Origin: CAVPGP01 sp963704025
GTDB taxonomy: Bacteria > Actinomycetota > Thermoleophilia > Gaiellales > Gaiellaceae
Length of the DNA stretch: 64,000 bases
Assembly (NCBI GenBank): GCA_963704025.1
Contig: CAVPGP010000001.1
Coordinates: 62,001-126,000 of the forward strand
Direction: 5' to 3'
Every line of letters begins with the position of its first letter. Position 1 is the stretch's first letter. The notes beneath the pieces were generated by a model. It saw only the letters and a program-made list of their open reading frames with translations, had not been told where the DNA came from and did not search any database. Shown in pieces: positions 8,928-17,363 of the stretch. The position numbers and the translations under genes were made by a program.

Positions 8928-9371
8928 TCAGTGCCCGCCGCCTACCTGTTGCAGGAACGCCTCCATCTCGGCGACGTCGGACGGAGCGTCGTCCATCACC
9001 TGCCGCACCTGGATCGGCTGCTGGGTCGCAACGCCGCCGGGCCCCGGCACGGCCGAGATCTTCGCCGCGATCTCGATCGCCCGCGCCTCCGACTCCACGT
9101 CGACGATCTGGTAGCCGGCCAGCCACTCCTTGAACTCCTGGAACGGCCCGTCGGTGACGACGGCGGCGGTCACGCCGTCAGAGGTCACGATCTTGGCCAG
9201 GTCGGGCCCGGCCAGAACCTCGGACTCGACCAGCTCGCCGCTGCCGACGAGCTCCTTGTGCAGGGCCCTGTAGTAGTCCAGGTGCGCCGTGATCTCCTCC
9301 GGCTTCCACTCCTCCATGGGCGTCTCGACGACGCCTCCCTCGAAATTGACCGCCAGTAGGTATCTGGTCAT
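8928..9371 (-). CDS. YCII/DGPF-domain protein, second copy
   Basis: A 147-residue YCII-related protein starting MTRYLLAVNFEGG, with the motif VVTDGPFQEFKEWLAGYQ in the middle and a C-terminal extension ending in VGGGH. It is about 25 residues longer than the paralogue at 2.5-2.9 kb. It precedes the frameshifted ECF42 sigma gene with a two-base gap, so the two form an operon. The ATG was selected because it opens the domain directly and has a GGAGTGAG sequence upstream. The polyphosphate kinase gene is divergent, with 119 bases between the starts. Confidence 0.88.
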   Translation of the reverse strand: MTRYLLAVNFEGGVVETPMEEWKPEEITAHLDYYRALHKELVGSGELVESEVLAGPDLAKIVTSDGVTAAVVTDGPFQEFKEWLAGYQIVDVESEARAIEIAAKISAVPGPGGVATQQPIQVRQVMDDAPSDVAEMEAFLQQVGGGH

Positions 9372-9490
9372 CTCACTCCTCCGTCTCTGGGCCGTGGGCC
9401 CAACTCGGCACTGTCGCAATGAGAACGGAGCCCGCGGTCCGTTCTCGACATCCACGCGGGTCGACCGCGATCTCGGAGTACGCTTTCCGG

Positions 9491-11635
9491 ATGAGCGCCA
9501 GTCTGCCCCTTCGGACCGAGTCGCGGGAGCTCGTTGCCGAGTCTCCCGGCGCTGCGCGCGCGACGGCCGAGGAACTCATCTCGCAGGCGTGGATCGACCG
9601 CGACATCAGCTGGCTCGAGTTCAACCGCCGCGTCTTGCACGAGGCGCTCGACGACCGCACGCCGCTGCTCGAGCGCGTCAAGTTCCTCGCCATCTTCTCG
9701 TCGAACCTGGACGAGTTCTTCCAGAAGCGGATGGCGCTCATCCGGCCGATGCCAGAAGACACGAGCCTCGCCGCGCAAGAGCGCCGCGAGCAACTCCTGC
9801 GCACCAGGGAGCTGGTCATCTCGATGCTGGCGCAGCAGGCCGCCTGCTACGCGGAGGTGCTCCGCCCGCAGCTCGCCGAGCACGGGGTACACCTCGTCGG
9901 CTGGGACGATCTCGCGGAGGAGCAGCAGGCGGAGGCGTCGGCCGTCTTCGACACCGAGATCTCGCCGGTGCTGACCCCGCTCAGCCTCGACGCTGCGCAT
10001 CCGTTTCCCTACGTCTCGAACCTCTCCACGTCCTGGGCGTTTCGCCTCGACGATCCGGTGACCGCCGAATCGGTGCTCGTGCGAATGAAGGTGCCGAGGG
10101 AGCTGCCGCAGTGGCTGCGCGTGCGAGCCGGGGTGAAATCGCCGGAACGCGTCTTCGTCAGCCTCGATCAGGTGATCGCCGCGAACGCACCGAAGCTGTT
10201 CCCGGGACTCGTGATCCGGAGCGCAAGCCTGTTCAGAGTCTGTCGCGACGCCGAGGTCGAGCTCGACGACGAAGGTGTGAGCAAGCGCGCGCTGGTCGAG
10301 CGGGAGCTGCAGCAGCGGCGCTTCGAACCGGTCGTCCGGCTCGAGCTGGAGCCGAATGCCGATCCGGGGATGGTCACCGAGCTGAAGGGGCGCTTCGCAC
10401 TCACCTCGGACGACATCTACGAGATGAGCGCCCTGCTCGACTACACGACGCTGTTCGAGATCGCCGGGCTCGAGATCGAGTCCCTGCGCGACCCGCCGTG
10501 GACGCCGCTTCCGCCAACCGGGCTCGAGGTCGGGGAGGGCGACATCTTCTCGGCGATCCGGGCCGGCGACATCCTGCTTCACCAGCCGTACGACAGCTTC
10601 TACGCCGGCGTGGAGCGGTTCATCCGCGAGGCCGCGGACGATCCGCTCACGGTGTCGATCAAGATGACCGTCTACCGGGTGGGCGACGACACCCCGTTCG
10701 TCCAGTCCCTGATCCGGGCCGCGGAGGCGGGCAAGCAGGTTGCGTGCGTGATCGAGCTGAACGCGCGCTTCGACGAGGAGCGCAACCTGCACTGGGCGCG
10801 CGAGCTCGAGAAGGTCGGAGCCCACGTCGTGTTCGGAGTCAGCGGGCTCAAGACGCACAGCAAGACGGCGCTCGTCGTCCGGCAGGAGGACAGGATGCGC
10901 TGCTACGCGCACGTGGCGACCGGCAACTACCACACGCGCACGGCGAGGCTGTACGAGGACGTAGGGCTGCTCACCGCGAACACCGCGATCACGAGCGACG
11001 TCGTCACGCTCTTCCACTTCTTGACGGGGCGCTCCCGTACGCCGTCGTTCCCGACCCTGCTCGTGGCTCCGCTCTACATGCGCCCGCGGTTCGTCGAGCT
11101 CGTCGAGCGCGAGATCGAGAACCACGAAGCCGGACGCCCGGCACGGATCGTCTGCAAGATGAACCAGCTCGAGGACGTCGAGATGTGCGGCCTGCTGTCG
11201 CATGCGTCGCAAGCAGGCGTGCCGATCGACCTGATCGTCCGCGGCCTCTGCTGTCTCGCCCCCGGGGTTCCCGGCTTGACGGAGAACATCCGCATCCGCT
11301 CGATCGTCGGCCGCTTCCTCGAGCATTCGCGGATCTTCCACTTCGCCGCCGGCTCCGAAGACCCGCTCGAAGGCGAGTTCCTGATCGGCTCGGCCGACTG
11401 GATGCACCGCAACCTGTCAGAGCGCGTCGAGGCGGCCGTCCCGATCGTGGAACGGCGGCTCCGCGCCCGGCTCTGGGAGATCCTCGAGGTCTGCCTGTCC
11501 GACAGGCGTAACGCATGGCAGATGCAACCGGACGGCAGCTACCGGCAGCTCCGACCCGAACCGGACGACGCCGCCGGCTCCGAGGGCACGCACACGACGA
11601 TGATGCGGCTCGCTCGGGCCCGGCACGGCGTCTAG
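9491..11635 (+). CDS. ppk: Polyphosphate kinase 1
   Basis: A 714-residue PPK1, the usual length. It reversibly transfers the terminal phosphate of ATP to inorganic polyphosphate in the cytoplasm. The N-terminal domain contains WLEFNRRVLHEA and FFQKRMALI; the head domain includes HPFPYVSNLS. The two catalytic phospholipase-D-like domains carry SIKMTVYRVGDDTPFV and the GLKTHSK motif with the likely phosphohistidine at about residue 456, then ATGNYHTRTARLYEDVGL and GSADWMHRNL. The ATG was chosen over one 72 bases upstream because family similarity begins just after it. No exopolyphosphatase gene is adjacent. The frame is intact, unlike several neighbours. Confidence 0.96.
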   Translation: MSASLPLRTESRELVAESPGAARATAEELISQAWIDRDISWLEFNRRVLHEALDDRTPLLERVKFLAIFSSNLDEFFQKRMALIRPMPEDTSLAAQERREQLLRTRELVISMLAQQAACYAEVLRPQLAEHGVHLVGWDDLAEEQQAEASAVFDTEISPVLTPLSLDAAHPFPYVSNLSTSWAFRLDDPVTAESVLVRMKVPRELPQWLRVRAGVKSPERVFVSLDQVIAANAPKLFPGLVIRSASLFRVCRDAEVELDDEGVSKRALVERELQQRRFEPVVRLELEPNADPGMVTELKGRFALTSDDIYEMSALLDYTTLFEIAGLEIESLRDPPWTPLPPTGLEVGEGDIFSAIRAGDILLHQPYDSFYAGVERFIREAADDPLTVSIKMTVYRVGDDTPFVQSLIRAAEAGKQVACVIELNARFDEERNLHWARELEKVGAHVVFGVSGLKTHSKTALVVRQEDRMRCYAHVATGNYHTRTARLYEDVGLLTANTAITSDVVTLFHFLTGRSRTPSFPTLLVAPLYMRPRFVELVEREIENHEAGRPARIVCKMNQLEDVEMCGLLSHASQAGVPIDLIVRGLCCLAPGVPGLTENIRIRSIVGRFLEHSRIFHFAAGSEDPLEGEFLIGSADWMHRNLSERVEAAVPIVERRLRARLWEILEVCLSDRRNAWQMQPDGSYRQLRPEPDDAAGSEGTHTTMMRLARARHGV

Positions 11636-11727
11636 CGCTCAACAGTCGGGGCTCCGTCGCCGGCGCGCGAACGAGGGACGAGGATCGACCACTCCGGTCG
11701 AAGATCGTGTGAGGCGGTGTTGTGCAT
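11632..11727 (-). CDS. Possible 31-residue peptide
   Basis: A short frame, 31 residues, with a clear AAGGAGA ribosome binding site eight bases before its ATG. It follows the VOC-fold gene by 47 bases on the same strand and ends inside the last codons of ppk. The peptide is hydrophilic with no motif. It is supported only by the ribosome binding site and position. Confidence 0.35.
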   Translation of the reverse strand: MHNTASHDLRPEWSILVPRSRAGDGAPTVER

Positions 11728-11774
11728 GCCGGTTCTCCTTCGGTGGTCTCGGTTTCCGATTGGGTCTCTCGGGA

Positions 11775-12313
11775 TCAGGCCGCGAGCGGCCGTTCGCCCT
11801 CGGGGTGGTCTCCCGCGTCCACCTCGGCGAGGAGCCGGCGCGGGTCGAACGGGTCTGCCTTCAGGATCGGACTGCCGTCCGAGTCGAACCATTCGCCACG
11901 GGGACGGTCGTAGGAGAGCTCGATGCCGTTCCCGTCCGGATCGTGCAGGTAGACCGCGACGGTCCCACCGTGATCCAGGGCGCCGTCGAGCGGGTACCCG
12001 GACTCGAGCAGCCGGCGAACGACGGCGGCGAGAGCCTCCGCGTCCGGCAGCAGGATCGCAAAGTGGTGCAGGCCGGTGTGCCCGGCCGGCGGCGGCGATC
12101 CGCCGTCGGTCTGCCAGGTGTTGAGGGCGACGTGATGGTGGTAGTCGCCGGCCGCCAGGAACGCGGCCCCGTCGAGCCGACCGCCGGACCGTACACGGCC
12201 ACGCCCAGCCCGAGCAGGTCGCGGTAGAAGGCGGTGGCGCGATCCAGATCGGCGACGCGCAGGTGCACGTGGCCGATGCGGGCCTCGGGATGAATCTGCG
12301 GCTGTACGGACAT
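11775..12313 (-). pseudogene. VOC-family (glyoxalase/extradiol dioxygenase-fold) protein, frameshifted
   Basis: The N-terminal half reads IGHVHLRVADLDRATAFY and LLGLGVAVYG. At about 12180 the frame changes, and the second half continues as GAAFLAAGDYHHHVALNTW, then HTGLHHFAILLPD and YLHDPDGNGIELSYDRP. Metal ligands expected in this fold are seen (His in GHVHL, His in GLHHFA, Glu in NGIELS). The joined protein is about 180 residues, similar to catechol-2,3-dioxygenase-like VOC enzymes. A single indel explains the break, possibly a sequence error. The substrate cannot be predicted. The divergent neighbour is a second, unrelated VOC gene. Confidence 0.8.
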
Positions 12314-12503
12314 CGTTCTCCTTCGTGGGCGTCGAGTTCGGCTCGTGCATGCACTGTGGGCCAGCCGGCAAGCCGTTCGCACCGTGGCGACTCCCCTGTC
12401 TTTTCTCAGAGCCATCCGGAAGTGGACGGCGCCTTCTCCCGCTCGCGGAACCGAGTTAGGCTGGCTGGGGCGCCCAGGAGGGAACCGTCAGGAGGGAGAA
12501 GCG

Positions 12504-12869
12504 ATGATCGACCACGTAACTGCGACCGTCGGCGATTTCGAGCGCGCAAAGCGCTTCTACGAGCAGGCACTCGCGCCGCTCGGCTACTCGGTGCAGATGG
12601 AGTTCGACGGCGCCGCCGGCTTCGGCAGCGGCGAGGGGATCCCCGATTTCTGGATCGGCTCGAACCCGGAGCGCGGTGCAATGCACGTCGCCTTCACGGC
12701 AAGCGATCGCGCGGCGGTGGACGCCTTCTACCAGGCGGCGATGGCGGCCGGTGGGAAGGACAACGGCGCACCGGGCGTGCGCCCGCATTACCACGAGAGC
12801 TACTACGCGGCCTACGTCCACGACGCCGACGGCAACAACATCGAGGCCGTCTGCCACCGGCCGCAGTGA
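12504..12869 (+). CDS. VOC-family (glyoxalase-fold) protein
   Basis: A 121-residue single VOC domain of the YycE/glyoxalase type common in soil bacteria. It begins MIDHVTATVGDFERAKRFY, has ALAPLGYSV, and ends in YVHDADGNNIEAVCHRP. Candidate metal ligands are His4, His in MHVAFT and the Glu of NIEAVCH. A GGAGGGAG ribosome binding site lies five bases before the ATG. It could be a metal-dependent isomerase, lyase or dioxygenase; no more specific call is justified. The MFS transporter follows 63 bases downstream on the same strand. Confidence 0.85.
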   Translation: MIDHVTATVGDFERAKRFYEQALAPLGYSVQMEFDGAAGFGSGEGIPDFWIGSNPERGAMHVAFTASDRAAVDAFYQAAMAAGGKDNGAPGVRPHYHESYYAAYVHDADGNNIEAVCHRPQ

Positions 12870-12932
12870 CTGTCCGCCTCCGCCGGCCGGCCGTCTGCAT
12901 GGAGATCGCGGCCCGCACGTAGAGCTCCAGGA

Positions 12933-14304
12933 ATGATCCGTGCGCCCGGCGTCGGCTCTCCGATCGCGGTCGCGCTGGTCGCGGTCGCCGTCGGGATCGC
13001 CTTTGCGGATTCCTCGATCGTGGTGCTGGCGCTGCCGGAGCTGTACGCACGCTTCCAGACCACGATCGAGGGAGTGGCGTGGGTGGTGACCGCGTACAAC
13101 GCCGCCGTCGCGGTGGCGGCCTTGGCGCTCGTCTTCTTCGTCGACCGGCTGCGCGCCGTGACCGTCCTCGCGCTCGGATTGCTCCTCTTCACGGCCGCCT
13201 CGATCGCCTGCTCGTTCGCAGGGAGCCTCTCGTTTCTCGTCGGAGCTCAGGTGCCTGCAGGGCGTGGGGGCAGCATTGCTGCTGGCGGGCTCCCTGCCGG
13301 TGCTGGCGGCGCTGACGGGCTCGGCCAGACGCGGCGCGACCGTCTGGACGTTCGCCGGCACGTTCGGCGCCGCCATCGGGCCGGCACTCGGCGGTGCAGT
13401 GACACAGGCGTTCGGTTGGCGGGCGATCTTCGCGGTCCAGGCGCCGTTGGCTGCCCTCGGGCTCTACGCCGTCGTCGCCGCCCGTGTGACGCCGGCTCCC
13501 GAGGAGGGCCGGCGGCAGTCACTCGTGCGCACGGTCCCGGCGAACCTGTGCATCGGCCTCGTGTTCGGCGCGCTCGTCGGTGTGCTCTTCCTCTCGGTGC
13601 TGCTCGTGATCACCGTCTGGGGCTACTCGCCGATCGCGGGGGCCGCCATCGTCAGCGTCCTCCCCGCCGCCACGCTGGCCGCCCGTCCGCTGGAGAGGCG
13701 GCTGCCGGCACTGGCGGCGGCCTGCGGAGGAGCGGCCCTGCTGTCGGCGGGACTCGTTGCACTGGCGCTGTTGCCGTCGGCAAGCGTCGGATTCGCACTG
13801 GGTGCACTCACGTTGTGCGGCGTAGGGCTCGGCCTGTCGATCCCGGTCTTCTCCCGTGCTGCGTTGGACCTCGGCGCCGGGTTGACCCGCAGCGGGACGC
13901 TCACGATCGGCATCCGGAGCCTCGGCCTGGTGCTGGCGCTCGCCTCCATCGCCCCTCTGCTCGCATCGGAGCTGCCGCCGGCCGGCCACCGAGCGGAGCT
14001 GAAGGCGACCGCCGTGCTGCTCGACGCGCCCGTCGGCCTCTCCAGCAAGGTGCCCGTCGCGCTCGACGCCCGCGCCGAGTTCGCGCGCGCTCGTGCCGGC
14101 GAGATCCCTGATCTCGCGCGGCCGTTCGACGCACACGGCGCGCGCAACGATCCGAAGCTCGCCGCGGTGCGCGACGAGCTGGTCGGCGCGATCAAGGAGA
14201 CGATCACGCGCGCCTTCCGACCCGCCTTTCTGCTCTGCGCAGCGTTCGCAGCCGCGGCGCTCGTGCTCGCCGTGCTCTTTCGCCGCCGGGGCGTCGTCGC
14301 TTGA
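12933..14304 (+). pseudogene. MFS transporter, frameshifted
   Basis: An MFS drug/solute exporter-like protein of about 455 residues. The first four helices (from VGIAFADSSIVVLALPELY to FAGSLSFLVGAQ) are in one frame. At about 13250 the frame shifts by +1 and the remainder continues through LQGVGAALLLAGSLPVL, TFGAAIGPALGGAVTQAFG and the later helices to RRRGVVA. Between the last helices is an unusual soluble segment with ELKATAVLLDAPVGLS and a region rich in Arg and Glu. The QGVGAA and GPALGG motifs fit 14-TM DHA2-type exporters. One extra base accounts for the break. Its TGA stop overlaps the TTG start of the next gene. Confidence 0.75.
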
Positions 14305-14759
14305 TCCGGACACGCCTGACTCCGGCAGTCGCGATCCTCGCCGGGCTGCTCGTCGCCGCCGTCACCCTGATCGCGGTCGAACTGGCCAAGGGTGCGGCGG
14401 GCGGCGGCTCCGCAGTGGCGAGCCCGTGCAGCCCTCGCGCGCCGTTTCCCGGGTCGGGGATCGACGCGACGATCCAGCGGATCGTCCTCGACGGGCTGGA
14501 CAACGCCGCCTGCCGCCTCCACACGACACGCGAAGAGCTCACTCTCTCGCTCGGCCCTGACAGCGGCGCGGGCCGGCGCTGGGACCAGCACACGATCGAG
14601 GTGGCAGTCCGCGCCGGCATGCTGCATGCGGTCGACGAAGCGGTGCGCCGCGGCGACATTCCCGCGTTCCTCGCGCCGACGATCCGCCGGCTCGTCGAGA
14701 CACTCCCCCTCGAGAGGCTGATCGAGGGCGGCATCAGCCTGAGCGACCTTCTCGGCTAA
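14301..14759 (+). CDS. Membrane-anchored hypothetical protein
   Basis: A 152-residue protein with an N-terminal hydrophobic helix (LTPAVAILAGLLVAAVTLIA) that anchors or exports it. The soluble domain has two Cys residues (about 43 and 71) that could form a disulfide and a helical C-terminus. I recognise no family. The TTG start overlaps the stop of the MFS gene (TTGA), so it is probably translationally coupled and may work with the transporter. Its own stop overlaps the stop of the convergent sensor kinase gene by three bases. Confidence 0.65.
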   Translation: MIRTRLTPAVAILAGLLVAAVTLIAVELAKGAAGGGSAVASPCSPRAPFPGSGIDATIQRIVLDGLDNAACRLHTTREELTLSLGPDSGAGRRWDQHTIEVAVRAGMLHAVDEAVRRGDIPAFLAPTIRRLVETLPLERLIEGGISLSDLLG

Positions 14760-17209
14760 CCGAGGTGGTCGGGGGAGCGCAGGCCCGAAACCTGGGCCCG
14801 GCCCCGAACCGCACGCGGGAACACGCTGGGCTCGACGCGAAGCTCGAGCAGGAACGTCGAGCCCTCGCCCTCCGTCGACTCGACCCAGATCCGGCCTCCC
14901 ATGCGGTTCACGAGCTCGCTGCAGATGTAGAGCCCGAGGCCGGTACCGCCGACCCCGCGCGTCATCTGCGGGTCGAGGCGATAGAACTTCTCGAAGATCC
15001 GTGATTGCTCGTCGGCCGGGATTCCGATGCCTTCGTCCTTCACGAAGAAGATCACCCCTTCCTCGTCCGAGGACTGTCCCGACTCGAGCCCGACCGTGAT
15101 CCGGCCCCCGTCGGGCGAGTACTTGATCGCGTTCTCGATCAGGTTCACGAGCACCTGCCGCACCTTGTCGCGGTCTGCCGAGACGAGCGGCACGCTCTCG
15201 TCGGCCGGCCGTTCGAGCACGATGCCCGCCGGTGCGTAGGCTCGCGCGGCCTCGACGACGCGGTCGGCCAGATCGACCGGGTCGAACGGCTCGGTACCGA
15301 GATCCACTCGCCCGGCGTCGAGCTGGTTCGCAAGGAGGATCTCGTTGACGATCCGGCCGAGGTGATCGGACTCCTCGGCGATGAGCGAGACGAATCGGTC
15401 GCGACCGGCCTCGTCGAGGGCGAAGTCGTGACGGAGGAGCGTCTGTGCGGCCCCGTACACCGCAGCGAGCGGGGTGCGGAGCTCGTGTGAGGCCGTGGCG
15501 ATGAAGTCGGCCTTCAGCTCTTCCAGCTCGCGGATCTCGGTGACGTCGCGGAACGCATAGACCGTGCCGCCGAAGAACTCGACGCCCGAGATCGCGATCC
15601 AACGCTCCCCCTGCTCCGTCTCGATCGGGATCATCATTTCCGGGTGGCCCGGGTTGGGAGCAGCCGAGACCGGCACCGACTCGACGGCCTCTCCCCAACC
15701 GGGTATCGCCTCCGCCGCCGACCGCCCGACCACGTCGGCCGCCGCGATCGCGGTGATCTTCTCCGCCGCCGGGTTCCAGAGCCGGACGTTGCCGGTCCGG
15801 TCGAGGAGGAGGACGCCGTCGGCGACGTACGTGAGGACACGCGCGGCGTCGGTTCGCGCCTCGACCTCGCTGTAGAGGCGGGCTCGGTCGATCGCGATGC
15901 CGGCTCGGACCGCGAGATCGTCTGCGAGCGCGAGCTCGTCCGCACCGTAGACGGGCCCGGGAGGCGTCCGTGCGAGCGTCAGCGCACCGAGCGTTCGCCC
16001 TCGGCTCCGGATCGGCACGCAGATGACCGACACCGCCCCGCCCGGCAGCTCCGGCTCCCGCTCGTCAGGGTCGGCCCCGCCGAGCGGGGGGAGCACGAGG
16101 GGCCGTCCGTCCCGTACCGTCGCTCGAACCACGCTGCCCGGCTCGCGCCCGGGCTCGGCGCCCCGCGTCTCGGCGCGGGCGACCGCCATCCGAGTCAGCT
16201 CTCCGCCCTCCTCGACCGCGTCGACCGTGCACCAGTCCGAGAGATCGTGCACCACCAGCTCGGCTGCCCGCTGGACCGACGCCTGAAGATCGATCGTGGC
16301 GGCGAGAACCTCACCGACGTCCCGCAGGAGGTCGAGGCGTCCCTGCTGGACGACGTTCGCCGTCGCGGCCAAGCGCTCGGCGCCGCGTAGGCGCTCTCGC
16401 TCCGCGTCCGCGCGCTTCCGTTCGCTGATGTCGAGGAGAAACGTCTGCGTGTAGAGCGGAGTGCCCGACGCGTCCTTCACCGTGGAGGTCTCCTCCCGGA
16501 TCCAGACGACCCGACCGTCGCGGGCGACGAGCCGGTACTCGTCGTCGTGCGGCACTGCGCCTCCGTCGACGGCGTCTCGTGTGGCGAGCACCGCCTCCCG
16601 ATCGTCGGGATGCACGAGCGTCGAGAAGAGCCCCGGCTCCGCCTGGCATTCCCCCGGCGAGTAGCCGAGCAGCGGCTCGACCTGAGGACTGAGGTAGAGA
16701 ATCGAGCTCCGGTCGCCCGGAGTCGAGAGCCACGTGACCAGAGGGATGCTCTCGGCGAGAGCGCGGTACCTCGACTCCGTCTGGCGGATCTCCCGCTCGG
16801 CCCGGGCGGTCTCGGCTTCGCGAACGGCATCGAGCCGCCCCTCCGCGTCCTCCCGGGCCAGCTCGGCGCGACGCCGCCGGTCTCCGGCCACTCCGACCGC
16901 GAGCGCAAGAGCCACCCAGGCGGGAAGCACGAGCGCCACGGCGGGTTCGCGGTCCACGACGACGACGAAGAACAGCACCCACCCCGACGCGGCGACGAGG
17001 AGGCCCGCCCACGGCCCCGCCAGAAGGGCGACCAAGGCGGCGACGAGGATCACGAGAGCGGCCGACAGATCCGGCGCGGCGACGTCCGTCGCCCAGAACG
17101 GAACGGTCGCGGCCGTCACGAAGACGAGCCCGAGCGCGACCACGAGCAAGGGACGGGCTATCTGCGAGACCACTCGCGACACGGGCGACGCGCGTGAGCC
17201 TAGCCCCAC
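14756..17209 (-). CDS. PAS/GAF sensor histidine kinase
   Basis: An 817-residue membrane histidine kinase. Several transmembrane helices occupy residues 15-110. A coiled segment (ARAEREIRQTESRYRALAES) leads into a PAS domain with a PAC-type end (LLDISERKRADAERERL). Next are a GAF domain (VICVPIRSRGRTLGALTLA) and a second PAS (ADGVLLLDRTGNVRLWNPAA). Then come HisKA with the phosphoacceptor in ASHELRTPLAAVYG and HATPase-c with NLIENAIKYSPDGG, KDEGIGIP and GGTGLGLYICSELV. All catalytic boxes are intact. No response regulator gene is adjacent, so it is an orphan kinase here. The start is GTG. Confidence 0.92.
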   Translation of the reverse strand: MGLGSRASPVSRVVSQIARPLLVVALGLVFVTAATVPFWATDVAAPDLSAALVILVAALVALLAGPWAGLLVAASGWVLFFVVVVDREPAVALVLPAWVALALAVGVAGDRRRRAELAREDAEGRLDAVREAETARAEREIRQTESRYRALAESIPLVTWLSTPGDRSSILYLSPQVEPLLGYSPGECQAEPGLFSTLVHPDDREAVLATRDAVDGGAVPHDDEYRLVARDGRVVWIREETSTVKDASGTPLYTQTFLLDISERKRADAERERLRGAERLAATANVVQQGRLDLLRDVGEVLAATIDLQASVQRAAELVVHDLSDWCTVDAVEEGGELTRMAVARAETRGAEPGREPGSVVRATVRDGRPLVLPPLGGADPDEREPELPGGAVSVICVPIRSRGRTLGALTLARTPPGPVYGADELALADDLAVRAGIAIDRARLYSEVEARTDAARVLTYVADGVLLLDRTGNVRLWNPAAEKITAIAAADVVGRSAAEAIPGWGEAVESVPVSAAPNPGHPEMMIPIETEQGERWIAISGVEFFGGTVYAFRDVTEIRELEELKADFIATASHELRTPLAAVYGAAQTLLRHDFALDEAGRDRFVSLIAEESDHLGRIVNEILLANQLDAGRVDLGTEPFDPVDLADRVVEAARAYAPAGIVLERPADESVPLVSADRDKVRQVLVNLIENAIKYSPDGGRITVGLESGQSSDEEGVIFFVKDEGIGIPADEQSRIFEKFYRLDPQMTRGVGGTGLGLYICSELVNRMGGRIWVESTEGEGSTFLLELRVEPSVFPRAVRGRAQVSGLRSPDHLG

Positions 17210-17363
17210 GGTGGTCGGGTTACAAGGCGTTGTGGGAACCTCGGACAGGTTTCTCCCGGCGGCGCGCGTCGATGGTCTCGTGTGGTCTCCATGGTCGGAG
17301 CCGACTCATTTCGCGCCGGGCGGCAGTTCCCTGCCCACAACTCGCGACCGTTAAGGTTCCGCG

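Noticed and set aside
9368..11407. Long antisense open frame across ppk
   Set aside because: The sense strand encodes a complete polyphosphate kinase with all motifs; the antisense product matches no fold.
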